From NCBI GenBank assembly GCA_964517135.1, contig CAZFBA010000011.1, positions 1 through 64,000 of the forward strand: a stretch of DNA of 64,000 nt, written 5' to 3'. The notes below the pieces were generated by a model. The model did not search any database. It was not told the origin of the DNA and saw nothing but the letters and a program-made list of their open reading frames with translations. The translations under genes and the position numbers were made by a program. The stretch is from CAZFBA01 sp964517135 (GTDB lineage: Bacteria > Cyanobacteriota > Vampirovibrionia > JBFMGH01). Shown one piece after another: positions 16,749-25,619 of this stretch (position 1 is its first letter; each line of letters opens with the position of its first letter).

Positions 16749-17798
16749 GTGTTAAATGCAGCTTTAAATATAAATATCAGGCCGGTTCAAAATAATATTC
16801 AGCAGGAAAAACCACCTGTAAAGCCGTTACAGCAAAAGCAACCTCCTCTGAGCTTTGGTAATGCAGCTTTATCTGGTGGATTAATGGGCAAAGTCAGCAA
16901 AGGGGCTACAAGCCTGATTCTTAAAATCAACCAATCAAGGTTGCCCGGGCCTATTAAAGCATGGTCAACCTACATGATTGCAAACGTGCCTATTTTATCA
17001 AACGTTGTTTTTAAAAGTCCCATTACTGAAGGAGATTTAATTTTTGCTACTGCTGCGGCACTACCTTTTGCAAGAACAGTTTCTGAAGTACCAGACCGCA
17101 GAAGAGAGGCGTTCTTAAGAGATATGTCAGGGTTCCTGATCTTTTTGACCTGCGTAAGAGCTGTTCAGGGGCTTCAGTGGGAAAAACCACTAAAGTTCCT
17201 TTCTCAGGCCAAACCTTTACAGTCACTTGCCAAACAAGAATCTATCAATTTACTTAATGTAGTAACAAATATGTTCCCGGATACTCAAAAAATGCTGGGA
17301 GAAATAGCAAGAGTTGATAAAGTTGATGATATTATCAGAGCTGCAACACAAAAAGGCAATGCAGATGATGCTCTGAAGGCTATAGTAAACTCAGTTAAAG
17401 ATTCTTCTTCTCGAAATTCAATGCAGGCTTACTTTAGCAGAGTTCCAAGGGCTAAAGAACATTTCTTAAAAGCCTTGAAATCTGCTGGAGGAAGCAAAGA
17501 AGGCCTTAAAGAATCTTTGAAAAACTTTAATAAACTTAAAAGCTTTAGATCAGTTGCCGGTGCTATTATTGGCGGTATTGTTTATATCCTTATAAGTGGT
17601 ATAGGTATTAATAAACTTAATCAATATCTTGCAAAGCGCAAAGAAGCGAAAAATCAGCCTGCTCCAGATCTCAAGCCCAAAGGAATACCATTTGCTGCTA
17701 AAATAAGCGAAATGCCCGTCAGAGATAACATTGTAGCAGGAAATCATTCTAATAGACAACTCTTTATGAGTGAATTAACCACCTGGACATCCAGATAG
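16749..17798 (+). CDS. Unknown membrane-associated partner of the amidoligase
   Basis: 349 residues from a GTG start with AAGGA 10 bases upstream. The N-terminus is Pro/Gln-rich and ends in LSFGNA (34-39), a Phe-Gly patch like the one in the upstream protein. The middle is helical and basic. Hydrophobic stretches lie near 130-150 and at about 267-287 (AIIGGIVYILISGIG), followed by a Lys-rich cytoplasm-like tail. No family recognised. The 17-bp spacing after the amidoligase gene and the terminator at 17819 define a two-gene transcription unit. That makes it a candidate substrate, anchor or cofactor protein, which is inference only. Confidence 0.5.
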   Translation: MLNAALNINIRPVQNNIQQEKPPVKPLQQKQPPLSFGNAALSGGLMGKVSKGATSLILKINQSRLPGPIKAWSTYMIANVPILSNVVFKSPITEGDLIFATAAALPFARTVSEVPDRRREAFLRDMSGFLIFLTCVRAVQGLQWEKPLKFLSQAKPLQSLAKQESINLLNVVTNMFPDTQKMLGEIARVDKVDDIIRAATQKGNADDALKAIVNSVKDSSSRNSMQAYFSRVPRAKEHFLKALKSAGGSKEGLKESLKNFNKLKSFRSVAGAIIGGIVYILISGIGINKLNQYLAKRKEAKNQPAPDLKPKGIPFAAKISEMPVRDNIVAGNHSNRQLFMSELTTWTSR

Positions 17799-17818
17799 TT
17801 CTGGATAAGTTCAGCTTG

Positions 17819-17850
17819 AGTGGCTGTATGCTCTACGGCCACTTTATTTT
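17819..17850 (+). terminator. Intrinsic terminator of the amidoligase operon
   Basis: AGTGGCTGTA (17819-17828) pairs with TACGGCCACT (17834-17843), with one G-U pair and a 5-base loop, followed by TTATTTTTA. It begins 21 bp after the stop codon at 17798. Confidence 0.75.
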
Positions 17851-18036
17851 TATGCAACAAAATGTTTAATATACAAATAAATGAGTACATTTGGCCTGCT
17901 AAAATTTTTATAATGCCTGTTATTGTTTTACTTCAAATAATATAAATTCCTAAATAAACTTATATTAACTATTACACCTTTATTAGATCTATGAATTAAA
18001 ATGATGGTAAGCTTTATAGCTTTTATTATTTTAATT

Positions 18037-19941
18037 ATGCTATTAAACAAACAAAAAAAAATTATTCTAACTTTAGCTGTAATAGGGTTATTGTTACAGG
18101 TATCTGTTTATGCAGAATCTCCTGATACCAGTATAAAACCCTTTAAAGAATACACCGTCAGCACTGTAGAAGAAAAACAAGAAGAACCGGTTAATGAATA
18201 CTCTATTTCTACTGATGAAGCTTATATAGAATATTTTATTATACCAGATGAAAAGCTACAAATAATTGAAAAAGAAGAACTTAAGGATACAAAAAAAACT
18301 GAAACTCCTAAATCTAAAGAATTTAATCAGGATGAAGCCCTGATAGAATACACTGTATCAACAGTTAATGCCAGTCAACCACCAGATAAGATACATCCTG
18401 TAAGTGAAAACACTGAAAAGAAATATGATGAAGCCCTGATAGAATACACTGTATCAACAGCTAATGCCAGTCAACCACCAGATAAGATACATCCTGTAAG
18501 TGAAAACACTGAAAAGAAATATGATGAAGGCAGCCATTATGATGATTTAGATAGTTCATATGATGTTCATACCCTGCCAGACCCGGCACAACCCCTTCAG
18601 CCTCTTCCAGAACTTTTTCCTGTAACGTTAGATGATATGAAGACTGACATAGGTACAATCAGGTATATTGATCTCAAGAGCAGTCTCGAAATGGCATTAA
18701 CAAATAATCTGGATATACTTATGTCTGATGCAAGAGCCAGTAGCGGGCGCTGGAAATCTTATGGGAGCTTTGCCAGTATGCTGCCAAGCGTAAACCTGGT
18801 TTATAATTATGCCAGGTATAAAGGTACTGTGCTTGTCGGGGATGTTGTTCCTGTTGATGTTGAAAGAACAAGTATTGTTCCTGCATTAACTGCCAATTTA
18901 GAAGCTTTTAGAGGCTTTAGAAACCTCTTTAACAGTTTATCTGCTCACCATGAATTTAAAGCATTCATTAACGATAAAGATTCAACCATTGATAGCAAGC
19001 TATATGAAGTAACTGAAGCTTATTATAATCTTCTTAAAAATAAAACCAGAGTATTAATATCTGAAAAAGCTGTAGAAGACGCCAGAGAACAGCTAAACTT
19101 AAACGAAAATCGTTTTAAAGCAGGCACAGGAACAAGGCTTGATATCATGCAATCACAAACATTGCTTTCAGAAGCCGAACAACGACTTATACAAAACCAA
19201 AACTCGCTAAAGCTGTCAATTGTTCTTTTTGCTAATATAATTGGCAGTAACCTTTTTAACAGATTTTTACCAGACGAAACAACAGTAGCAAGAAAAAAAC
19301 TTATTGATGATGCACTGACACTTGAAGATATGGTAGATATTGCTCTCGTTAGCAGGGCAGAAGTTGAAAGAGAACGGGAACAAATAAAAGCACTGGTTAT
19401 GAAAAAAAGAGCAGCTTTTTCTGATTATCTGCCTCAGGCAACCGTTTCAGGCGGTGTCCAGGGAAGCGGGGAGAGAATATCTTATCTCCAGAGAAGTCAA
19501 TATATTAGTGTCAATCTCTCATGGCTGGGTCTCACAAACCTCGGTACTTCTGGCATTATCAAATCAAAAGAGATAGGATACCAGGTAGAAGAAGCCAAAT
19601 TGAAACTTGAAAAAACTCTGCGAGATATACAACAAGATGTTATTAGCTCTTATTATGACAGAGAAAGTGCTCTTAAATTGATTAAAAATGCTGAAGACGA
19701 GCTTGAATCAAGCAGTGAAAGCTTGAGACTGTCTGCAATCAGGCTAAAAACAGGGGTTGGAACTAATACTGATTTAATTGCAGCCCAGCTGGAATTTGTC
19801 AGGGCCAAATCTAACTGGGTTAATGCAGTTGTAGAATATAATCTTGCAGAAGCAAAACTGCTGAAAGATATGGGTGTTATTGATATACAGAAACTTGAGA
19901 ATGGAGTTAGTAAAGCTGAATTAATATCACTTCTTGATTAA
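18037..19941 (+). CDS. TolC-like outer membrane efflux protein with repeat-rich N-terminal extension
   Basis: About 634 residues from the ATG at 18037, which gives a clean signal peptide ending VSVYAES. An ATG at 18001 would add a second hydrophobic run; neither start has a clear ribosome site. After the signal come about 180 residues of acidic, Pro-containing repeats (EYTVST-type units), including two nearly identical 32-residue units. The C-terminal 440 residues are the outer membrane efflux (OEP) fold: long helices with NNLDILMS, FKAGTGTRLDIMQSQ and a matching second half LKTGVGTNTDLIAAQ. That fits a trimeric export channel. The usual channel is about 430-490 residues, so the extension is the odd part. 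No pump gene is adjacent. Confidence 0.75.
   Translation: MLLNKQKKIILTLAVIGLLLQVSVYAESPDTSIKPFKEYTVSTVEEKQEEPVNEYSISTDEAYIEYFIIPDEKLQIIEKEELKDTKKTETPKSKEFNQDEALIEYTVSTVNASQPPDKIHPVSENTEKKYDEALIEYTVSTANASQPPDKIHPVSENTEKKYDEGSHYDDLDSSYDVHTLPDPAQPLQPLPELFPVTLDDMKTDIGTIRYIDLKSSLEMALTNNLDILMSDARASSGRWKSYGSFASMLPSVNLVYNYARYKGTVLVGDVVPVDVERTSIVPALTANLEAFRGFRNLFNSLSAHHEFKAFINDKDSTIDSKLYEVTEAYYNLLKNKTRVLISEKAVEDAREQLNLNENRFKAGTGTRLDIMQSQTLLSEAEQRLIQNQNSLKLSIVLFANIIGSNLFNRFLPDETTVARKKLIDDALTLEDMVDIALVSRAEVEREREQIKALVMKKRAAFSDYLPQATVSGGVQGSGERISYLQRSQYISVNLSWLGLTNLGTSGIIKSKEIGYQVEEAKLKLEKTLRDIQQDVISSYYDRESALKLIKNAEDELESSSESLRLSAIRLKTGVGTNTDLIAAQLEFVRAKSNWVNAVVEYNLAEAKLLKDMGVIDIQKLENGVSKAELISLLD
18331..18522 (+). 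repeat. Two tandem 96-bp in-frame repeats
   Basis: Copies at 18331-18426 and 18427-18522 differ at a single visible base (GTTAATG versus GCTAATG). Each encodes 32 residues beginning DEALIEYTVST. A more diverged EYTVST/EYSIST unit lies upstream (about 18148-18240). The near identity points to a recent duplication or ongoing length variation. Confidence 0.85.
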
Positions 19942-19950
19942 CAACACTTT

Positions 19951-19974
19951 TGGGTAATCATAAAATATTACCCA
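19951..19974 (+). terminator. Hairpin after the TolC-like gene
   Basis: TGGGTAAT (19951-19958) pairs with ATTACCCA (19967-19974). It lies 10 bp after the stop, between convergent genes. The flanking sequence is A-rich on both sides rather than a clean U-run on the plus strand. Confidence 0.45.
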
Positions 19975-20025
19975 GATTAAAAAATAATAAGTTTGCCATA
20001 AGTTCCTGGATAAAGTTTTAGGCTT

Positions 20026-20529
20026 TTAGGGCTTCCATTCGTGTATTTCCTGAAAGCGTGTAACATAAATATAACAGAGGTCTTCAATTAATATAGTTGC
20101 ACTTGTTGTTGATTCAACAAATTCTTTAAGATACGGGTGTTTTTCAACAAGAATTTGAGAATATTCCTGTTTGTGAGAATAGTTTTCAATTATACTCGCT
20201 CTGCCAGTGATGGTCAGGGCATTAATTTTTGTTATGTCATAAGGATATTTAGATCTATTATCAACTACCAGAGCAACTCTATCACAGCCTTTCAGAAGGT
20301 GATACTTTCTGGTATTAACTGGTGTAGCAAAAACAGCTTTTGTGAAGTCTTTTGAGCAGGCAAAAGTAATAATTGATCCATATGGCTGACAATCACCCTG
20401 CGTGCAGAGTATGCCAAAAGGTTCAGATTCTAAAAGTTCTTTTATATCTTGAGATACATCTTTGCTGGTATCTTTAACCGGTTCAACAGGAAGCCTGGTG
20501 CTTGATAACGAGTCTTTAGAATTATCCAT
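20026..20529 (-). CDS. Pyridoxamine 5'-phosphate oxidase-related FMN-binding protein
   Basis: 167 residues with the split-barrel flavin-binding pattern. A strand with FGILCTQGDCQPYGSII is followed by a strand carrying FATP and the TRKYHLL segment that contacts FMN phosphate. VALVVDNR follows, as in the PNPOx-like clan. Members include small flavin reductases and heme- or nitroimidazole-handling proteins, so the actual substrate is unknown. The first 30 residues are a polar, variable extension. AAAGGA precedes the ATG. It is 132 bp downstream of ppiC on the same strand. Confidence 0.7.
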   Translation of the reverse strand: MDNSKDSLSSTRLPVEPVKDTSKDVSQDIKELLESEPFGILCTQGDCQPYGSIITFACSKDFTKAVFATPVNTRKYHLLKGCDRVALVVDNRSKYPYDITKINALTITGRASIIENYSHKQEYSQILVEKHPYLKEFVESTTSATILIEDLCYIYVTRFQEIHEWKP

Positions 20530-20602
20530 AATAATTTCCTTTAAATTAACTCTACATAAAGATTAATGAATAATTATAACAATATTCAAAAACTATCCAC
20601 CA

Positions 20603-20627
20603 TTTTGCCGGGTATTGCCCGGCAAAA
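20603..20627. terminator. 10-bp perfect hairpin between ppiC and the FMN protein gene
   Basis: TTTTGCCGGG (20603-20612) pairs with CCCGGCAAAA (20618-20627), loop TATTG. The four-base T/A ends are inside the stem and no further U-run follows. It may be a weak terminator for ppiC or one of the perfect intergenic hairpins seen at 131, 51603 and 58323. Confidence 0.45.
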
Positions 20628-20661
20628 CTCACGAATTTATAAATAGTTATCCATATATGCT

Positions 20662-20940
20662 TTATCTTTTATCAGTCACTTTAATGAGGTGCCACCCAAA
20701 CTGTGTTTCAATAGGCTCAGAAACCTCTCCCACGTTCATAGCAAAAGCGGCGTGTTCAAATTCTGGAACCATTTTGCCCTGACCAAAGAAGCCAAGATCT
20801 CCACCATTATTGCCTGACGGACAAATAGATACTTCTTTAGCTGCGACCCCAAAATCTTTGCCGGCCAGAATCTCTTTCTTAAGAGCTTCGGCCTTTTCTT
20901 TTGTATCAACCAGTAAATGACTGGCCCTTACTTCTGACAT
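20662..20940 (-). CDS. ppiC: Single-domain parvulin-type peptidyl-prolyl isomerase
   Basis: 92 residues, the size of E. coli PpiC. The whole protein is one rotamase domain: RASHLLV at the start, then GGDLGFFGQGKMVPEFE, AFAMNVGEVS and FGWHLIKV, all standard parvulin blocks. There is no signal peptide, so a cytoplasmic foldase. GGAG precedes the ATG. Confident by family; clients unknown. Confidence 0.9.
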   Translation of the reverse strand: MSEVRASHLLVDTKEKAEALKKEILAGKDFGVAAKEVSICPSGNNGGDLGFFGQGKMVPEFEHAAFAMNVGEVSEPIETQFGWHLIKVTDKR

Positions 20941-21152
20941 TATTATTCTCCTATAAAACTGCTATACCAATCCAGGAAAGTAAACTCTATATGCTTTAAA
21001 TTTACTACAGTGTGCCCCTTTATTTGCTTAAATTCATTTCTTTCAAGGAGCAACATATATTATTAAATCAAAAAAAGAGTTAAAAAGAAAACACCGTGAA
21101 CAATACGTATAGTAAACAAATACATGCATACATACAATACATATAAAAGACT

Positions 21153-21198
21153 AATGCATAACCAGAATGACAGGATTTTCAGGTTTCGATTTTCAAAA
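21153..21198 (+). repeat. Family C left-end fragment upstream of the lipid kinase gene
   Basis: Begins with the terminal repeat AATGCATAAC (21153-21162) and continues CAGAATGACAGG then GGTTTCGATTTTCAAAA. The last part matches family C arms at 51550s, 58279 and 61365. No right end follows before the gene. Confidence 0.55.
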
Positions 21199-21241
21199 TT
21201 TTAAAAGTGAAAATATGGAATCCTAATCAATATATTTGCTC

Positions 21242-21247
21242 TATAAT
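21242..21247 (+). promoter_or_regulatory. Candidate -10 box placed for leaderless transcription
   Basis: TATAAT at 21242-21247 lies 7 bases before the ATG at 21254, so the expected transcript start falls on the start codon. The -35 position (about 21219) has no good TTGACA match, and the 5' side lacks a Shine-Dalgarno. Weak evidence. Confidence 0.3.
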
Positions 21248-21253
21248 GTTATT

Positions 21254-22231
21254 ATGAAATACCTTGCCCTCATAAACAAAAATAGCGGCCAAACAAACCC
21301 CGTCATACTGAAAGAAACACTCTCTAATTATGCCAAGCTACACTCAATGAACCTGAAAATATTAGAAATATCTTCTCTGAAAGAAATCGACCATTATCTG
21401 CCTGAAGAAATAAACAAAAAAATTGATACAGTCATTTCAGCAGGTGGAGACGGTACCCTTAACAGAATTATAAATCACCTGGCTTACTGTCAAATACCCC
21501 TGGGTATAGTGCCAAACGGCACTGCAAATATACTTGCTCAATCACTGGATATACCAATGGATATAGTTAAAGCCCTGGATGTAATACGAACAGGCAACAT
21601 TAAAACTATTGACCTGGGAAAAGTTAATGAAACATACTTTTCTGTTACCTCGGGGTGCGGGCTTGACGCTACAATGATAAAAAATACTCACCGTGAACTT
21701 AAAAAGAAATACGGCATATTTGCATATGTGATTAACATCTTTAATGCACTACAATACCAGCGTAAAGCCAGCTATAAACTTATTATAGATGGTAAAAAAG
21801 TTCGCAAACGTGGTATTAACATTATTTTTATCAATACTGGCAATATCCTCGGAGATTTAATAAGCTTTAAACCTGGATATTCTCATCATGATGATTTTAT
21901 TGACATCTGTATATATTCTCCTGATAACTACGCTGACTATATCCCTATTTTACTTGACCTTATATCAGGAGATAAAGAGAAAGCCAGAGCCCAAAAGGCC
22001 TATCACTACAAAGGTAAAGAAATCTACTTTCAATGCAGTCCATCTATGCCAATTCATATTGATGGTGATATAGCAGCTACACCACCTGTAACCGTAAAAT
22101 CTTGCCCGAAAGCTTTGAAGGTAGTCGTACCTGAAAAAGAATACAATCAGGGGCCTGTTTTACAGGAATTTTTCAGACAAATTATTGAACAGCAACATAA
22201 AACTATAAAAGAATTGCTTGATTATTATTAA
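21254..22231 (+). CDS. Diacylglycerol kinase-family lipid kinase
   Basis: 325 residues from the ATG at 21254; an ATG at 21236 would add six residues that are not conserved. The nucleotide-binding signature SAGGDGTLNRIINHL and the following GIVPNGTANILA block are typical of the DagK/YegS/BmrU catalytic domain. The C-terminal beta-sandwich ends with the HIDGD loop. The enzyme phosphorylates diacylglycerol or a related lipid at the inner membrane. The C-terminus carries a Gln-rich helix not usual in the family. It stands alone. Confidence 0.85.
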   Translation: MKYLALINKNSGQTNPVILKETLSNYAKLHSMNLKILEISSLKEIDHYLPEEINKKIDTVISAGGDGTLNRIINHLAYCQIPLGIVPNGTANILAQSLDIPMDIVKALDVIRTGNIKTIDLGKVNETYFSVTSGCGLDATMIKNTHRELKKKYGIFAYVINIFNALQYQRKASYKLIIDGKKVRKRGINIIFINTGNILGDLISFKPGYSHHDDFIDICIYSPDNYADYIPILLDLISGDKEKARAQKAYHYKGKEIYFQCSPSMPIHIDGDIAATPPVTVKSCPKALKVVVPEKEYNQGPVLQEFFRQIIEQQHKTIKELLDYY

Positions 22232-22502
22232 AATGAATCAGTATATACAATTTAAATAAAAATTGTGTAAAATATGCTTAATCACTGAAGATATTGCTTT
22301 TTCTTTACAATACTAAAGAAAGCCATTAGGCAATATTTTTGAATTTATCAAAACTACAAAACATCCATTTTTACAGTATATATCTAACAATTCGTTTTTT
22401 GTGTTTGTTTTTATAATAATAAGGAGCAAAAGAGGGAGCATCCAAAATCCGGATATACCGGGTAGAGTTACGTTGTAGGAATTTAATTAGAGGAGATTAG
22501 GT

Positions 22503-22835
22503 ATGGGCATAAGCGGAATCGTAAAAGATTTTTTAGTACCAGGACATGCTTTAAGGCATCTTAAACCAGATCAGCAAAATACTCAAAACACTCAAAACAA
22601 TACCGTTATTAATAACTATTATATGAACGGCAATAACAATCAAGCATTTGGCAATAACAATAATAACCCGTTTGGTCAACAACAATGCGGCCCGCAAAAC
22701 CCGATGATGATATTCATGCAATTTATGGCTATGATGATGCAAATGCTTCAGGGTGGCGGAATGCAACAGGCTAATCAGCAACTGCCAAACAACTTTGGTG
22801 CTTCAGCAAGTGCCAGTGCTATTGCTATTGCATAA
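22503..22835 (+). CDS. Asn/Gln- and Met-rich small protein of unknown function
   Basis: 110 residues in distinct blocks: a short basic start (1-25), an Asn/Gln-rich stretch (24-60) with NNYYMNGNNN, a Met-rich hydrophobic block (about 67-83), a second Gln/Asn block, and an alternating small-residue tail (ASASASAIAIA). GGAGATTAGGT precedes the ATG, a very good ribosome site, and the 5' leader contains CCGG-ATATA-CCGG. The composition recalls prion-like or self-assembling surface proteins. No signal peptide is evident. Length and start are well supported; function is not. Confidence 0.6.
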   Translation: MGISGIVKDFLVPGHALRHLKPDQQNTQNTQNNTVINNYYMNGNNNQAFGNNNNNPFGQQQCGPQNPMMIFMQFMAMMMQMLQGGGMQQANQQLPNNFGASASASAIAIA

Positions 22836-23089
22836 CAAGATTTTAATTTTAAACTATTAATACCCTGATCGAACAGGAAATTTTTCCTGACGACAAAAAC
22901 TGATGATACAGGCTTACAATACCTGATCTTCCAACCAATCAATAATTTACAGGTTTAAAATACTTAAACCCCTTGATATATTAGCTACCCCATTATTACT
23001 TAATTGATACTCCCCTTGATAAAAGAAAAATGACAGGTTGTTATAATTTCAAAACAATATTGTCAAGCAATTCTTAACATTATAACTCC

Positions 23090-23114
23090 GGCGCCCGGCA
23101 GGGCGCCTTAATTT
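23090..23114 (+). terminator. Strong GC-rich terminator in the 620-bp gap before the export operon
   Basis: GGCGCCC (23090-23096) pairs with GGGCGCC (23101-23107), loop GGCA, followed by TTAATTTT. The gap 22836-23456 has no ORF. It also contains a small hairpin CAGGAAA/TTTCCTG near 22874. The terminator lies 255 bp after the Asn/Gln-rich gene, leaving room for a long 3' UTR or a small RNA. Confidence 0.65.
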
Positions 23115-23456
23115 TGCCATTACAATATACTATAAACCACCCGGATTAAACTGAAAGCAAAATATTAAACACAACAGGTTTATTTACGTTTTTTTCAGTC
23201 TAAAACGTTATTATTTAATTGATTTCTAGCATACTATAAAAACCTGTTAATTAATTATTAGATTTTTTTTAATAAAGCTTAAAAAACTTACACATCAAGC
23301 CTTTTGAATAATAATGTAATTTTTTTGTATAATATTTATTAAAGTTTGGAGAAAAAAACTTTATTTTTCAGCTTATTTTGGGGTAAAACAATCTAAATGA
23401 ACTAATTTCTTTTTGAACTATCTTATACCTAAATAACTTACCGGGAGTATTTAAAC

Positions 23457-24647
23457 GTGACCCAAAAGAAGAAAATCATTATTATATCTTCAATAGCAGT
23501 TTTTATCGTTATAGTAGCTATAATCAGCCTGCTCAAAGGCTTTTCTGATAATAAAATTGTCCAGATATCAGGCATTTTAGAGGCTGATAATACTGAAGTT
23601 CCTTCATTGACAAGCGGAGTTATCAAAGAAATAAAAGTAAAAGAAGGAAATGAAGTTAAAAAAGGTGATGTCCTTATTATTTTAGACTCCGGTGAGCTAG
23701 AAATTAGAAGAGAACAGGCTGAATCTGTCGTTAAACAAACAGAAGCACAGCTTGAAATGATAGAATCAGGTGCTACAGAATCAGAAATTAAACAGCTTAA
23801 AGCTAAAGTTAATCAGGCACAGGCAAATCTTCAAAATATTCAATCCGGAGCCAGGCCAGAAGAAATTGCACAGGCACAGGCAAAGCTAGAATCTGCCGAA
23901 GCATCTTTTAATAAGGCTAAAAGCGAATTTGAATCTGCCCAAAAACTATATGAACAGGATATTATCTCAAAGTCAAAACTCGAAGAATCTCAACTAGCAT
24001 ACAATAGCGCTAAATCAGTATACACAGGTGCTCAAGAATCACTTAAACTACTTAGAAAAGGCCCCTCTACAGGTCAGGTAAATATTGCTCAGCAACAACT
24101 TGCAGCCTCTAAGGCAGCTCTGAGCAATATTATGGAAGGAGCAAACCCTGCACAAATTAAAGCAGCTCAGGCACAGATTGAGCAGAGCAAAGCAGAGCTA
24201 AAGCTTATTGATCAAATGATAGAAGATAGCCAGATTAAATCTCCTATAAAAGGTACTATCAACCAGCTTAGTGTTAGTACTGGTGAGCTTATTACAAAGG
24301 GCAGCTCTGTTGCAAGTATTCTTGATCTTGAAAACCTCTGGGTTAAGATTTATGTACCTGAATCAAAGCTTGTTTATATGAACCTTGGACAGCCTGCAAA
24401 AATTTATCCTGAGGCAATTGATTCACTTGAATTTCCAGGCAAAGTGACTTATATATCTCAGAAAGGGGCATTTATACCCCCTGGAACCAAAGAATCAGTT
24501 GACCAACAGGTATTTGAAGTTAGAGTAACCCTTGATAAATCCAGGATTAACAATATACAGCTCCGGCCCGGTATGTCTGTTAAAGTAAAAGTAGATGTTT
24601 CAGGTAATAAACATCAACTTAAAAAAAGCAATACGACCAAGGGATAA
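23457..24647 (+). CDS. HlyD-family periplasmic adaptor (membrane fusion) protein
   Basis: 396 residues from a GTG with GGGAG upstream. One N-terminal membrane helix (about 5-25) is followed by a lipoyl-like half (VKEGNEVKKGDVL), a long coiled-coil hairpin (about 85-265, Ala/Gln/Glu-rich with repeated SGA.ESEI/PEEI/PAQI units), the second lipoyl half (SPIKGTINQLSVSTGELI) and a beta-barrel domain. It bridges the inner-membrane ABC transporter to a TolC-like channel. First gene of a four-gene export operon; the next gene begins 3 bp after its stop. Confidence 0.9.
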   Translation: MTQKKKIIIISSIAVFIVIVAIISLLKGFSDNKIVQISGILEADNTEVPSLTSGVIKEIKVKEGNEVKKGDVLIILDSGELEIRREQAESVVKQTEAQLEMIESGATESEIKQLKAKVNQAQANLQNIQSGARPEEIAQAQAKLESAEASFNKAKSEFESAQKLYEQDIISKSKLEESQLAYNSAKSVYTGAQESLKLLRKGPSTGQVNIAQQQLAASKAALSNIMEGANPAQIKAAQAQIEQSKAELKLIDQMIEDSQIKSPIKGTINQLSVSTGELITKGSSVASILDLENLWVKIYVPESKLVYMNLGQPAKIYPEAIDSLEFPGKVTYISQKGAFIPPGTKESVDQQVFEVRVTLDKSRINNIQLRPGMSVKVKVDVSGNKHQLKKSNTTKG

Positions 24648-24650
24648 CTG

Positions 24651-25619
24651 ATGTCAACCAATATCATTGAAACCAGAGAGCTAACAAGATGTTATGGTAC
24701 CAGAACTGTAGTCGAAAAATTGAATTTATCCATTGAAGAAGGTGAGATATACGGTTTTTTAGGCCCAAACGGTTCTGGAAAATCAACTACTATTAAAATG
24801 TTATCTGGTTTATTGACTCCAACCTCAGGTACAGCAACTGTTGGTGGATACGATATCAACTATCACAGCGAAGAAATAAAGAATATTATAGGCTATATGT
24901 CTCAGAAATTCAGCCTGTATGAAGACCTAACCGTGCAGGAAAACCTCGACTTCTATGCCCAGCTTTATAATGTCACTGGCCCTAATGCCCGAAGACAAAA
25001 AGACGATATTCTTGAACTTGTATCACTAAGTACCTACAGAAACCACATAACAGGAGCCCTGTCAGGTGGCTTAAAACAGCGTCTGGCTCTCTGTTGTGCT
25101 CTTGTCCATAACCCTAAAATCATATTTTTAGATGAACCAACAGCATCAATGGATCCTGTGGCCAGAAGAGAATTATGGGATCTGTTATTTTCTCTTGCAA
25201 GCTCAGGTGTAACACTGTTTGTTACTACTCACTATATGGATGAAGCCGAGAGATGCAGCAGTGTTGGTTATATCTATAATTCAAAACTTATTGTTAGTGG
25301 CGGTCCTGACGAATTAAAACAGCTAAGACAGGTGGTAGGCAAAGGTGTTAAAAGGCTTGAGATATTATGCAAACCCCTTGTTAAGTCATTTAACATCATT
25401 AAAGCTATACCATACGTAAAAGATGCAACTATCTTTGGCCAAAGCCTGCATGTAATCATTGAAGAAACTATCGAAACAGAAAAATTTTGCGAAGATCTGA
25501 AATTAAGATCTATTGAAATTTCTGAAATAAGAGAGATTACACCATCGCTAGAAGATGTATTTGTCTCTCTCACAAAAGAAGCAATAATAAATCTTGGAGT
25601 AACCAGATTGGATGATTAA
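24651..25619 (+). CDS. ABC transporter ATP-binding protein (DrrA/YbhF-type exporter)
   Basis: 322 residues. Walker A is GPNGSGKST (38-46), the Q-loop lies in GYMSQKFSLY, the signature is LSGGLKQR (137-144), Walker B is IIFLDEPTA (157-165), and the switch His is His194. The C-terminal 100 residues are the extension usual in ABC-2 exporters. It powers export with the permease whose start overlaps its last 8 bases. The sequence does not reveal the cargo (drug, lipid or other hydrophobic compound). Confidence 0.93.
   Translation: MSTNIIETRELTRCYGTRTVVEKLNLSIEEGEIYGFLGPNGSGKSTTIKMLSGLLTPTSGTATVGGYDINYHSEEIKNIIGYMSQKFSLYEDLTVQENLDFYAQLYNVTGPNARRQKDDILELVSLSTYRNHITGALSGGLKQRLALCCALVHNPKIIFLDEPTASMDPVARRELWDLLFSLASSGVTLFVTTHYMDEAERCSSVGYIYNSKLIVSGGPDELKQLRQVVGKGVKRLEILCKPLVKSFNIIKAIPYVKDATIFGQSLHVIIEETIETEKFCEDLKLRSIEISEIREITPSLEDVFVSLTKEAIINLGVTRLDD

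Noticed and set aside
18331..18522. CRISPR-like repeat array
   Set aside because: The two 96-bp units are directly adjacent, in frame and coding, with no spacers. No CRISPR array was seen anywhere in the window.
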